Shown one piece after another: positions 18,810-29,392 of a stretch of 29,392 nt of DNA. A program made the translations under genes and the position numbers. The DNA is taken from contig ML210291.1 in assembly GCA_004369085.1 (NCBI GenBank), positions 1 through 29,392 on the forward strand. The letters run 5' to 3'. Position 1 is the stretch's first letter. Every line of letters begins with the position of its first letter. This DNA comes from Coprinopsis marcescibilis. Taxonomy: Eukaryota > Basidiomycota > Agaricomycetes > Agaricales > Psathyrellaceae. The notes beneath the pieces are model-generated. The model was not told the origin of the DNA, did not search any database, and was given only the letters and a program-made list of their open reading frames with translations.

Positions 18810-21800
18810 TTAGATGTCTTGTGCATACATGAGAAGATGTGCTCGCCGTGTACCGAGTACCTCTAGCTGAGGGCTGCCCATTGGTATGTGTTTCTTCATT
18901 AGACGGCCTTCATTTTGTTGACCGTCATAGCTCCAGATTTCGGTTCTGTGGATGATCCGAGCGGAGAAGTGGTAACCACCGACGTATATGATGGATGCAA
19001 GATGGTATTGCACTTCACATCCGGGGGTTTCGCCAGGAACGGTTAGAGTCGGGTCGGGAGTGAGAAACAGGGAGTTCGGGTCGTTTGGATTATCGTTCTC
19101 GAAAAACAAAACTTTAGGCTGTCGTCTGAATGCAAGAAGTGGTTGGGGGGATGGATTGGCGTCTGATGGGTCATGCAGTGTGTGCATTTCTTTCTCGAAA
19201 CTCTCTGTTAACGCTCGAACTGAGACACGGTTAGCTATACGCCACTGGTCGTCGCAAAGCCTTGAAATTGGAGCTGTAGGGAGTGGGACAGGTTGGGAAG
19301 CGAAATATGGAGGATTTAGATCCGAAGAAAAATTGGAGCTGCTTGCGTGCGCCTGTGTTATATGAGTTGCAAAAATGAGCCTTGTTTCAGGAGGGAAAAT
19401 GACGTCCAGAATATCGCAAGCAGGTGCTCCAATAGGTCCGTACCGGGGAAAAGTGGTAGGGTCAAGTAACGAGAGGAAGTCCCTTAAATCATCTCGTATT
19501 GAATTGAGATGGAGTCCAAGGGTCTCTGCGGAGTGAAATCAGTCAAATGCGGTTGCTAAGCGGTTGGCGCTGACTGAGTTGTGCTTCCATTGTTCTTTCC
19601 AAGCTGGTGGTTGATTGATGTATATGATCGCGAGCACTGTCACTACACAATCATAGGAACATGACCAGTTTGTGCTTGACCATCTACAGCCTCTATTGAG
19701 TGTTAAAGTGGTGCAGTCTGAGATGGGAGCACTCGAACATAAGCGTTGCCTAACTGATCTCACAAAATTGTCCGAAGGCAACTCCTGTGGCCTTGGGCGT
19801 TTCAGGACAATGCTACTGGTGGTTGGCTGACAGGATACCTTTGCTCGTTTTGAAGCATGTTGTTGATCAGATTCAGCAGCCTTTTGTTTTGGCAATTGAA
19901 CTGGTTTACCAGCTTGAGCATTTGATGGACGCAAAGGATTATAGCCAATTTCACTCTCTGGATCAGGAACAGGCACGGTGGTTCCCGTTTTGATACCACA
20001 GCGGATGTAGGTATTGTGCTCCAAGGTGCACAGTCGTTTCATTTCGAACACGAGTTCTTCAGGAAGCGCTTTCATCAGATCCTTAAGTTCTACTGGTTGC
20101 ATGAGACAGAGACCTTGTCGGGTCTTCGCCCGAGAAGCTGCAACATAAGCGCTGAAACCACCTTCATGTAACGATGCAAGGACATTTGGTAAGGTTTTTC
20201 CTTGCGAGGACTGACCAGTAACAGCAAAAGCAGGCTGAATGGGCAGTTGATAACGACGGACTCTGAGAGGATACTCTGTCTATTCATGTCGATGCATAGC
20301 AGTCCTTGGCGCAGGGACTGTGAATGACCAAGATATCGGCTCTATTGGAAAGTAACCTTTGGGCATTCCATCGAGAATCACATTGCTTGTTGGGAAGTAT
20401 ACGACAGCGGTGGTAGCAACAGTTGTAGCATCTTCCAGTACCTCAGTAGTGAGCTTCTTTAAGATGCCTTGTGCACCGTTTGTGATCTTCAGCTCCGTTG
20501 AGATGTTGCATGACCGCAGAATAACTGGCATTCCAATATACAGAGCCAGTAATCCAGGGAGACTTCCATTATTTGTCAGTGGTGATGTGTTCATCTTTAG
20601 CAAGTCCGTTCAGCATGTGTTTGAGACCAGGGTGTTATTGTCTCTGTTAACATCACGGGCCATGCAAACAATGAGATCTTGATTGAGGAGAGCAGCATTT
20701 GCCTTCGTCTTTTCAATATTCAGTTGCTCACAGAGATGATTTGTGTTCACGATAGCGGCAGCTGTTGAATTCCACAGGTCTCCCATATCAACACCAGTTG
20801 GGTTGTCCTCTGACATGATGACTCGAGAATTAAAGAGTTTGACATCGTCGTATGTGCATGTTCGAGTCCGGAGACGAAGAACAGCAGCAGCGTAGTCCTC
20901 GTCGTCTGCCATGCGTTTCTGCTTGTGTAGATTGACCACAGTATCAACAGATTTCCATGCCATCCTCCCTAGCCGTTTATACACCTCCTTGTCTGTGGAT
21001 CGGGTGCGATGCGGGATAGGCATCCATAACGCGGTTCCTCCGACAGGTGGAAATTGATAGAAGTCCCCTGAGAAAATGATACTGACACCGCCAAAGCATT
21101 CATTGAAGTTCTCTTTCACATAGCGCAGTGCGTAGTCAACCTCACAAAGTAGCTGAGCACTGAGTAGCGAAGCTTCATCAATGAACAGAAGATTGACGTG
21201 TTTCCATTCTGCACGCAAATTCTGTGAAGTCTTGATGTTGACAACGACTGACATGTCTTCTCCTGATTGTCCTGGAATCCTGTTTCCCTTTCCCTTTGAT
21301 GAACTGCTATCAATCTTGATGCCTAGACCCTTATGAATAGTCATCCCATCAATGAGAGCGGCGGCTGATCCGGTGGGCGCTAAAAAGCGAATAGCATGAC
21401 TGCACCTGTACATCTTGAGCACTTCACTGACAGCATTTACAGCATATGTCTTTCCAGTACCCCCGGGTCCTGTCATCAGCATACGTAGGGGCTTCTCTGT
21501 CTCATCCTTCAGTACATACTTTTGAATGAAATGTGTTGTGATGATGCGATAAGCTACAGACTGCTGTTTGTTCAGCTTTTGTGTCTGTTCAATGAGATCG
21601 ACGACTGATATAGGGCATGGTCCGGTAGTGGCATCATAAGCCTGTGTCGTTAATTCAGCTGCAGGTGGCTTCTGACAATTAGAACGTGTAGGCAAGGAGT
21701 GAAGGGGTTTGTGAGTCTGGTAGACTGCAGAGTCATGCGCAACATTCACAGTGCTTGCAGAAGCCACAGAAGTTTGCAATGCAGGATTTGCAGCATTTTG

Positions 21801-24800
21801 CCGGGCTGTAGCGACAGCAATTTCTTGTTGCTTAATAGACTGTTTCCATTTGTTCATTAGAGTTTTTGTAATACCAGGAAGGGATTCGGAGGTGGTCAAA
21901 GCAGAAGACTGCATGGTGTTGTGTTCTGTATTGCTGCCAGCGGACGAGGAATGGTTCGAGCAGCTGGTTTGAGAGGATTGAATCCAATTTGCATTTCTGA
22001 GAGCGGTGACAATGATATCAGCCTCCAACCTAGATGCCGGTGGCGGTCTGGAGTGTATGTTTACTTCTGTACTGCTGTCATCATCCATAGTTGCCAATTG
22101 TGATTCATAATTGGATTTGGTGCCTTGTTTCAAGATTGTCGCTTGCTTTTGCAGGCGTTCTGCATCACATTCGTCTTCGCACTCATGTATGGCTTCCCAA
22201 TTGTTCAGTATCTGGCTTTGGCGCCTTGTGAATGACGTTGACTTATACACATCTTCAGCGGTCTGATCAGTTCGAATTAACAGTTCATTGATGCTAAATG
22301 GCTTGAAATGAACCAGTACAAACCAAGGCCAAAGATGTGACGTAGATCGAGGGATTGACATGCCAACTACTTTGGGCACAAGCTCATGATTTATGTCACC
22401 AGCTTTTTCATTGGTGTGCTGTACCAGAATATGGGTTTGGTGAAGTGGGTGACTAGGTAATAGGCAGTGCCGTGCTAGAACACCAAGTCTCCTTTGCGAT
22501 GTACTCCGCAGAGCTCGACGTGTTTTTTTGGACTCGAGCTTGATGCACCTGCAGAAATCATAGAAAGTCATGGAATGGAGATCATCAGATCGGTGAAGGT
22601 AGTGGTCAATTTGGTTGGTTTCAATTACCCAACCATCGCGAGTAGTGTTGAGCCTTATTGCAATTGAATCAGAGGGACCTTCACATGGGAGATCAGAGTT
22701 TGGTGGAACAGAGAAGGCACAAGCAGAACAGGTGTATGCAAGCGCCAGTGCAGACATCATAGGTGTCGTCAAATGAGACTTTATAGTGTCGTCGTAGCCT
22801 CGGAGATAGCGCGCAGCCTGCTGAGCATGAATTTGCTGCTGACGCGTGTATTGTGAGAGACACCGATGCAGTAACTGCTTTGCTTGTGCAATCGCAGATA
22901 GAGAACAGGGGGATGTCTTATTGGGAGAGTACTCTGGAAGTGAAGCCACAGCACGGGACATGAGAGACAGCATCTCGTAGGTTTTAGAGTCCATTTTTGT
23001 GATGTAGTCGGTGATGTAGAACATGGCTGCTTTGGCGCTTCGACTGCTCAAGATGCACTTCAAGTCATTGTTGTGCCTGCAAAATACAAGGATGTACGGG
23101 TTAAAGTAATTGACAGTAGAGTCCCGACATAGCAAGGCAACAGTGTTAGTCTTCGGGTCAAAGTTTGATGCTTCAACAATTTCATGCGGGTACAGGAATC
23201 GGCAGCGGTCATGGTTTCCATACTTGTGACAGACGTCACGGCAGGTATGTCGCTGAAGTGCTTTGCCACTCTTCTTCACCTCAGTCGCCATAACAGAATC
23301 CCATTCACGGATGATTTCATTCCATTCATCACTTGTACGAGCAGTCAATGGCTGAGGAGGGACAGGAGGTCGCTCAAGCCGTGGATTGTAGTTCTTGTCA
23401 ATCTCAATTTCAACATCAGGCAAATGATGGTGAATAACACTTTCAAAGAACTCAAAGAAACGTTTCTGATAAGCCTTGTTGCTTCACAGCTTTTCATGAA
23501 TCTCAGAGGGGTTTTCAGCGCTGTCAAGAAATATCAGAAAGTGACCATGAAGGCCACCACGCTCAGTACATTCTGTGGCTGCATAAAAGGTGCGGAGACG
23601 ACCAAGAATGCCACCTTCAGGCGATGACTGTCTCTTATCATAGTCCCAGCCAAACAGATGCCTGAAAAGTGCTCTGACAGAGAATTCGAAGAAATCAGCT
23701 GCAGCCACAGGATCCTGTGCGAGTCGACGCATCCGTTCACTGTGTGATGGAAGTTGGGGATATCGGTGGGAGAGATCAATTGTCTTATCACCGTACATGA
23801 CATGGAACACGGGGCTATGAACAGGAGAGGGATTGAATGTGAAGAACAAATGTGGAAGTCCAAAGTACGAGAAATAGCTGCGGATTTCAGTGCGGGCGCT
23901 TATCTTGGCTGTGTAAGAGCCTGGAATTTTTTCAGCAATTGTATTGACATAACGGAGTAAGTCCATTCCAAGCTTCTGTTCTGCATCTAGGGATTTTGTG
24001 GTTTTCTCGTGCTCAATAATCTCTGCTACATCCGCAAGCGTCTCAGATGAGAGCAAACTAAGGGAATGCGCAATGGATCAGAAACAAGAAGTATCAACAG
24101 TGAACGATGTGTGGCAGTGAGCTTTGCGCCTTTGGATCATATTGAGGGTGACAAAGAGATATGATTCATGATATCGAAATGACTTGTCAGATAAGTTGAG
24201 GTAGTACGCAGCCTGGCTCTCAAAACTGACAATGGTCGGGCGATGTTTATCTTCAAACCCACTGATGCCAAACAGATACAGGGTTGGAAACATACCAGGT
24301 ATGAGATCAGGGTTGTTGTACTCAGGAATTGGGTCGTCACCATGATGAAGTATCAGGTCAGGGCTGTCATCGGAGCTCTCAGTGGAAGGGGCAAAGCGGC
24401 GAAGAGTGGTAGTGGTAAGTTTCCATGCAGGGATGCGGGTTAATTCTGGATCCATAACACCCATTTTCTCAACAACAGGGTTGCCATCTGAGTCACCCTC
24501 TGTTAGTCCGGCAGCAGGATGATCATCAATACCTGCTGTCTCCTCCTGGAACACAGCCTCGACCTCTTTCGGGGACAGGTGCTGGTTAATAGTGGCCTCA
24601 GCCAATCCAGGGAGAGAGCCATCATCAGGATACAAGTCTAGTACAGCTTGGTCAAATTCCATGTTCTCATACAACCTATTATGGTGTTTCAGCCAAACGA
24701 GGAAGGGCCAAATCTTACATTTCCGAACACGATACAGCGTGCCCGATTTAGCCGGATCGAAAGCCTTAGGGCTGATAAAAACAAGTAAAATCATCCCATT

Positions 24801-26726
24801 AAGGTCAGCAGGAGTGCAGGGAAGGATATTCGCAGTTGAAATGATGTTCATCTCGTGGGCACAGGTATTTCCATGCAGTTGGCGGGGCTGTTTATCAGGA
24901 TCACCAGGTGAGAATAAGCGCGTAACATGTGCAGTGGAACGGTAGATGGCACATGCCATTTCCTCTACCCATGTCAAGTCACAGAACTCATCTGGCAGGT
25001 ACCCGTGGTAGAGTTTATTTGCCATGGCAAAACGGGGAACACTCCTGTGCGTCAGAGAAGAAAAGCAAGCAGAACAGACAGTCACATTGTCATGGGTTTG
25101 AGAAGCATCAGGCGCAATGCCATCTTTGCTCAGCATCAGACCATTGAGATACGGGTTGTCAAATACGAAATCTGGTGACAATCGGGACACAACACATTTT
25201 TGGATTATCCAGGGATCATTGAGACGCAGAATATCCCAAGGAATAGAGTTGTCCGATTCAACAGGGGGTATATGGCGGGAAACTGTTACAGTCCTGACAA
25301 ATTCAGACAGTTGTGCGCATACAGCACAGGTCAAAGGTTCTTTCCATATCGTCGCAGCACGGTAATCAGCTAGGCATTGTAGAATGGTATCTTGGGGTAC
25401 AAGTTTCGGCCAAGAGCTATTATCCTTGTCAAATCTGCCATCAACAAGCCTACGAGCAGCGGTCTCTTTATGTTTCCTGCGATTTTCTTTGGCGTACTCT
25501 GCAAGATCTGGTGGTGTATACTTAGCAATGCAGTTGGTGATGATAGCGCCAAACTCTGAATTGATGATACCGCCGTAGACCGATGTGACTGAGACCGCTT
25601 CTAACTCATGGGCAGCACTATGAGGATGATATGTTAGATACAATGTTAAGAGAGTGTAGGGTTCCATGGCATCGAGATCATGACATCTATTGAACATGGA
25701 ATCGACCAGAGCCCGGCAAACAGACAAACGACTTCGGTTTTTATGAACAGGAGAACGTATCGAAGGCTTAATTTTGTTGTAGCTTTCACGCAGGCATTGG
25801 AGGGAGATCAATGATGTATTAAGAATAGATACACAGGTTTTCGAAGAGTGTGGCCACAAGAGAGGAAGTCCGGAATGAACAGGACAGCGTGGCGAAGTGG
25901 GAAGGGCACACTTGTCCAACGTCGAATGCTGAAGTGTATGTAGAATTTTGGACCCGTAGAGCATATCAACATAAACAGTTTCCAAAGATAAACGAGTGAC
26001 AGTGTGGTGTTGGCCATTAATGGACGAAGCAATGACAGAAAGGTCAAAACCATCCAAGGACTTGAACGTCTCAGCCAAAGACTGCGCTAACAATGTCACA
26101 CAGGATGCCTTGAGCATTCGAGCACGGGAGGTTGAAGGGCATCATCTGCGGCAGGTCGCAGAGAGAGTGGAAAGAGGCAGGGCCGAAAGGTGTGCTGCAA
26201 TAGTTTCCTCAGGGTAGGACGAGTACTGAGGCCAGAAGACACAGAGCAAGGAGAGTATGTCAATAGATCTGAAAGGAGAAAGTTGCAACGAGAAGCGACG
26301 TATCATGTGACAATGGGAATACTTCTTGCTGAGAACAAAGGACAGGGGAACAGAAAAAGATGTCTGCAGGTCAACGGAGTCCAGCAGGAGACAATCATCT
26401 ACAAGTCTTCTGTGCGTAAGATCGGGGAATTGATGATTTGAGGTACAATGATTGCGGTGGGTGTGAAGAAAATCAATGAGCCAGTTAGACAAAGAATCGA
26501 TGGATGCAAAGATTTCCGGATATAAATGAGGGTAATATAACGGATCGTAGAACAGCGGATAGTCATTGATGTCGTGGATGACCCCGAATGAAGGACAGTC
26601 ATCCGAGGAGAGAATACGGGGGGCGCAGGAAGGGTACTTGAAGAACATGATGGAGGTATAACAGTAATGGACGAAAGAGAGTAACATTAATTGGTTGGAG
26701 GGAGTGCGCCAGGAAGTTGACGTCAT
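18810..26726 (-). pseudogene. Helitron Rep/PIF1 helicase with possible cysteine-peptidase domain, six in-frame stops
   Basis: A single unshifted frame of about 2,638 codons with no introns, read from ATG 26726. Residues about 570-660 resemble DUF6570 (EMNIISTANILPCTPADLNG). A Helitron_like_N domain (about 840-1075) carries the HUH motif in GGLHGHFLIFLD (His near 1060). The two-tyrosine motif YITDYITK starts at residue 1237. The PIF1 helicase has Walker A GPGGTGKT (about 1753), Walker B LLFIDEAS (about 1845), FSGDFYQFPPV and motif VI VAASRAKTRQG (about 2193). The remainder (about 2340-2638) has NWSCSYDCV and, further on, YHFSARI...WSYDGQQN, which could be the Cys and His boxes of a ubiquitin-protease-like domain. 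The protein would nick, unwind and replicate Helitron DNA. Stops: TGA at 26144-26142, 24080-24078, 23486-23484, 20612-20610 and 19541-19539; TAG at 20282-20280. As it stands the gene cannot make the full protein. Confidence 0.85.
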
Positions 26727-26820
26727 TCCGACACATCACAAATGTGTGGCGGATTCTTGTCTGTGCGCTCCCCCATCAAACGAAAAGCTCAGTCATGTGA
26801 GGGAGCTGCCCTGTGCATCG

Positions 26821-26905
26821 CTTGTGGCAGTGTGTTCCTTGTGGCAGTGTGTTGCTTGTGGCAGTGCATCACTCATGGCTGTGCGTCGCTCATGGCTGTG
26901 TTATC
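26821..26905 (+). repeat. 17-bp tandem repeat, five copies
   Basis: Units of exactly 17 bp start at 26821, 26838, 26855, 26872 and 26889 with the pattern CTTGTGGCAGTGTGTTN, changing to CTCATGGCTGTG in the last two. The array lies about 100 bases upstream of the Helitron start codon, so it may be part of the element's 5' leader. Confidence 0.8.
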
Positions 26906-27579
26906 CTTGCCGTAGTCTGCCACCTCAACACTCGCGTGCGCGAAAGACGTGACGTTAGGGTCCAGCTCGGTCGGTGCGGCACGAGTCTTTATCCTTGGCT
27001 GACTGGCGGCACGCTTTAGCCTCTCACTTCTCACCGGGAACACATCATGAATGTTTATTGCTTTGACGGGCAACGAGACAGGGACTGTAGCAGTAGAATA
27101 GGATAGGAGAACTGTTTGGTGGGGGAGGTTTAATCTAGTAACCGTGGATCAGCAAGTTGATTTGGAGGGGAGAGATGGGTTGCTCACCATAGTTGGTACA
27201 GGCAGGTGATCAAGGCAGGGATCGGGCAGCAGGAGGAAGCCAGCTGGCTCCGCGAATACGTGCTGACTTATCGCCCCGTCCGGACACCAGCTGGTATCGC
27301 ATTTTGGACAGAAGACGCCGCTCACTGTGGTCAGGGAACAACCTTGCTGGCATGTGTCGGACAATGCCGCTTGCCGGCGCGCTTCCCACAGGTATGGGAG
27401 CAGGAGACTTCGGAAACGGAACCTTATTCGCACGGACCTAACCCTAACCCTGCATGTCGCTTTGCGGTGTAATTTTTACATTTCGACGTAACAAAACCCT
27501 CCTTCCACTTCGTGGAGTCGGGGATCTCGGTGGAAATACATGTTCTTATTTGGGGTGGTTGATGAAGTACCAAAATGGC
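26906..27579. other. Spacer without a supported gene
   Basis: Overlapping frames of 60-95 codons occur on both strands at 27149-27472. The - strand one has a Cys cluster (CQQGCSL, CPKCDTSWC), but there is no start context or splice partner, so no gene is called. Confidence 0.3.
27437..27451 (+). repeat. Short telomere-like tract
   Basis: CCTAACCCTAACCCT is 2.5 copies of the fungal telomere repeat (TTAGGG on the other strand). It is too short to be a chromosome end. Confidence 0.5.
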
Positions 27580-27680
27580 AGATCAGACGCAGGATCTAGC
27601 CGAACATTGTCTAGATTTAGCAAATTTTCGGATTGATCTACCCACGCCCTTGATCAGGCACTTAGGAAATTTGCGACACA
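27580..27680 (+). mobile_element. Second fragment of the GATC-rich repeat family
   Basis: Four GATC sites lie within about 80 bp. The stretch ends in TAGGAAATTTGCGACACA (27663-27680), identical to the end of the copy at 6719-6736 in the opposite orientation. GATTGATCTACCCACG also resembles the - strand of the first copy just before its end. No tRNA-like head is visible, so this is a 5'-truncated piece. Confidence 0.45.
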
Positions 27681-28299
27681 GTTCTAGACAAAAGCACCAG
27701 CCGATAAGTTAAGGTTTTGGCACATTAACTCCTAGAACCGGACCCACTTCAATTGAAGTCCAAGACATCACAAATTGGGTGCGTAGGAGTCCTACGCTAG
27801 CAGGAATTGGTTCGCCTCCCGTCATAAATCCTCCCATTTCATATGTCCATCTGTTCACGACTGTATCAGCAATCGATCCTATCTTCAGGTCGCATGGTAG
27901 GCGTCTTGTGCCACCTGGAAGTAGATGCCTCTTCTCCCGTGTTCCCCAGTCCCCTATAATCCATTCTTCCAGCTGTGTTTTATCTTCTTTAGGATGACCT
28001 TGTGACTTTAATCTTCTCATTCTAGATTTCTCGTCCCCTTTGACATCACGATTCCCCAGCGTTTTTCGGTGCGGATTGGCGAGAACGCCGCTCGTCCAAT
28101 CTCCCGGTGTGCTTATACCGTTCACAGACGCCCCGGTGTATCGTCCTGGTCATATGACCTCCTCTTGTGACAGAAATTATGCTCCGTGTACTTCTGCATC
28201 ACATATGTGACCTGCATTCATTTCACAGCATCCCAATTGGGTTTTGACGCCCCACGGGTTTATCGATAAGCTTCAACTTCGGTTCTGACAAAAGCACCA
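27681..28299 (+). repeat. Direct repeats flanking a ~580-bp segment
   Basis: GTTCTAGACAAAAGCACCA (27681-27699) and GTTCTGACAAAAGCACCA (28282-28299) differ by one inserted A. The first copy directly abuts the end of the GATC-rich fragment, and the second lies in the 5' leader of the GTPase gene. The pattern suggests an insertion that duplicated its target, or a local duplication. Confidence 0.45.
27709..28125 (-). CDS. Orphan ORF of 138 codons between direct repeats
   Basis: The frame has no ATG at 28125 (it begins GTG) and continues upstream only to a TGA about 27 bases earlier, so it is probably the 3' part of a longer reading frame. The first half is basic and hydrophilic (KGDEKSRMRRLKSQGHPKED). 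The second half looks folded (DLKIGSIADTVVNRWTYEMG, FVMSWTSIEVGPVLGVNVPK). I recognise no family. Its position inside the segment bounded by direct repeats suggests it arrived with an inserted element. Confidence 0.3.
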   Translation of the reverse strand: MNGISTPGDWTSGVLANPHRKTLGNRDVKGDEKSRMRRLKSQGHPKEDKTQLEEWIIGDWGTREKRHLLPGGTRRLPCDLKIGSIADTVVNRWTYEMGGFMTGGEPIPASVGLLRTQFVMSWTSIEVGPVLGVNVPKP

Positions 28300-28385
28300 A
28301 CACCACACACTGTACTGGTCAAGCCCAGCGAAAGCTCGTAGTGGACAGAACAACACCCACCTACGACCCCTCACAGCAAAGAAGA

Positions 28386-29392
28386 ATGAGTGACATCGAG
28401 GAAGCATTGAAACTTCGCGAGAAATATACCCACTTCCGCATTCTTGTTATCGGGCGAGCCAATGCAGGCAAAACTACATTGCTAAAGAGGGTGTGCAACA
28501 CAGACGAGGATCCATGCATCTACGACGAAAACAACGATAATCAGGTGCAGTCGCGAGATGCTTTAAGATCACAATGGTCAAGGTCGCTGACACGCTACGC
28601 ATCCACAGCTCACACCGACTGAAGGGGTATTGCAACCCTCACCTCCTCATGATACGCTGCTGATTAGGTTCATCAGCGTGGCATCCATGACATCGAGAGA
28701 CAGTTCGCATTCAGAAGCAACCCACAATTCATTTTCCACGACTCTCCCGGATTTGAGACTGGAGACGAGAAGCAACTCCAGGCGGTGCGCTCGTTTATGG
28801 AGAAGAGGTCCAAAGCAACGAACCCCAATGAGCAGTTGCACGCCATCTGGTCTGATTTCGTTTACCTCTAATATTGCTCGGAATATGCCTGCTGACCGGC
28901 ACTCCTTCTAGGTTCTGCTTCGTCTTGAATGCTTCACGACCACTCTTGGAACTCGAACAGCAGTTTTTCAGCGAGCAACGAGCTGGGAATGGTAGGTGAC
29001 ATACACACCGAGTTTAAAGTTGTTGAACACTGAACTTTTTTCCCTCACAGTCCCTGTCATCGCGGTCTTCACCAAATTCGACGACCTTGTCATTCAGGTC
29101 TATGATAGGGACAAGGATTATGACGAAAATGAGGCAAAGGCCGACCAGATCGTTGAACAGGAGTTCCGAATGCCACTGAAGAAGTTCAGCTACGGACCTA
29201 AGGGCTATGTGCGCTTTGAGGGTGCGCCTATGCGTCCGATATTTCACTAGAAAGGTTTAGCTAACCCAGTCTATAGCACTTGATGATGACGAAGGTAATT
29301 ATCAGGAGCAAGTGAAGGTACTGATCGATGAAACAGCGTTTTCTCTTGATGGACTCGCCCTCAAGATGCTGTTCGTCTCAGTGCAGCAAAAC
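28386..29392 (+). CDS. P-loop GTPase (G domain protein), 5' part, runs off window
   Basis: Six exons: 28386-28544, 28609-28626, 28668-28849, 28912-28991, 29051-29221 and 29277 to the edge. All borders are GT-AG and all phases agree; exon 2 is only 18 nt (LTPTEG). G1 is GRANAGKT at residues about 20-27, with RILVIG before it; G3 is HDSPGFETG; G4 is TKFDD, preceded by VPVIAVF. The frame continues through VYDRDKDYDENEAKADQIVE, YVRFEALDDDEG and LALKMLFVSVQQN to the right edge. It belongs to the AIG1/TRAFAC-like GTPases that are multicopy in Agaricomycetes; their cellular role is poorly known. MSDIEEALKL at 28386 is the likely start. An in-frame ATG at 28341 would add 15 residues. A Helitron-Plavaka block and an insertion scar lie upstream, but the coding part here is undamaged. 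Confidence 0.8.

Larger units (their letters stand above)
16617..26905 (-). mobile_element. Autonomous-type Helitron, decayed, approximate extent
   Basis: The core is certain from the HUH and PIF1 motifs. The 3' limit is placed at the CTAA next to the GC hairpin at 16622-16640 and the 5' limit past the 17-bp tandem repeat. Both limits are guesses: no convincing 5'-TC start or A/T insertion site was seen. If the limits are right, the element also carries the intact gene at 16962-18431. Confidence 0.45.

Noticed and set aside
27437..27451. Chromosome end
   Set aside because: Only 2.5 telomere-like units, with gene-bearing sequence on both sides.
28264..28275. ATCGATAAGCTT, as found in cloning-vector polylinkers
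   Set aside because: Only about 12 bases match and the flanks are ordinary fungal sequence, so chance is enough.

Overview
The window looks like nuclear DNA of an agaricomycete (mushroom-forming basidiomycete). Genes are cut by many short GT-AG introns of about 40-70 nt. There is a Plavaka-type (CACTA superfamily) transposase, a Helitron Rep/helicase, a diverged G-protein alpha subunit copy, and the start of a P-loop GTPase of a kind common in Agaricomycetes. No database search was possible: family names rest on motifs read by eye, and exon borders on splice-site consensus plus phase agreement.

Layout. 1-917: 3' part of an unrecognised + strand gene whose 5' side is a tandem array of introns separated by 3-nt exons. 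2603-4800: + strand gene with an EH/EF-hand-like N-terminus and a long low-complexity tail, followed by a short hairpin-containing tandem repeat. 5814-6730: - strand gene for a C-terminally anchored protein, cut at its 5' side by a GATC-rich, tRNA-headed SINE-like repeat (6731 to about 7260). 7504-9158: - strand G-alpha gene, recognisable from end to end but carrying several 1-nt frame breaks. 10074-12022: - strand multi-exon gene resembling a basidiomycete family of unknown function.

12621-26905 is a mobile-element block, all on the - strand. It holds a 13-exon Plavaka transposase (12621-16515), an intact six-exon 392-aa gene (16962-18431), and a Helitron Rep/helicase of about 2,638 codons (18810-26726). 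The Helitron protein has a HUH motif, a two-tyrosine motif, a PIF1-type helicase and a C-terminal segment that may be a cysteine-peptidase domain. Its reading frame is unshifted over 7.9 kb but broken by six in-frame stops, five TGA and one TAG. The Plavaka transposase has one more TGA. All seven fit C-to-T change (CGA to TGA, CAG to TAG).

26727-28385 is repeat-rich spacer: a 17-bp tandem repeat, a short telomere-like tract, a second piece of the GATC-rich repeat, and a segment of about 0.6 kb between imperfect 18-bp direct repeats that carries an orphan ORF. The GTPase gene begins at 28386 and runs off the right edge.

Strongest points for follow-up: the 3-nt exon array at the left edge; the frame-intact, nonsense-only decay of the Helitron beside an intact companion gene; the possible peptidase domain on the Helitron protein; and the GATC-rich SINE-like family.
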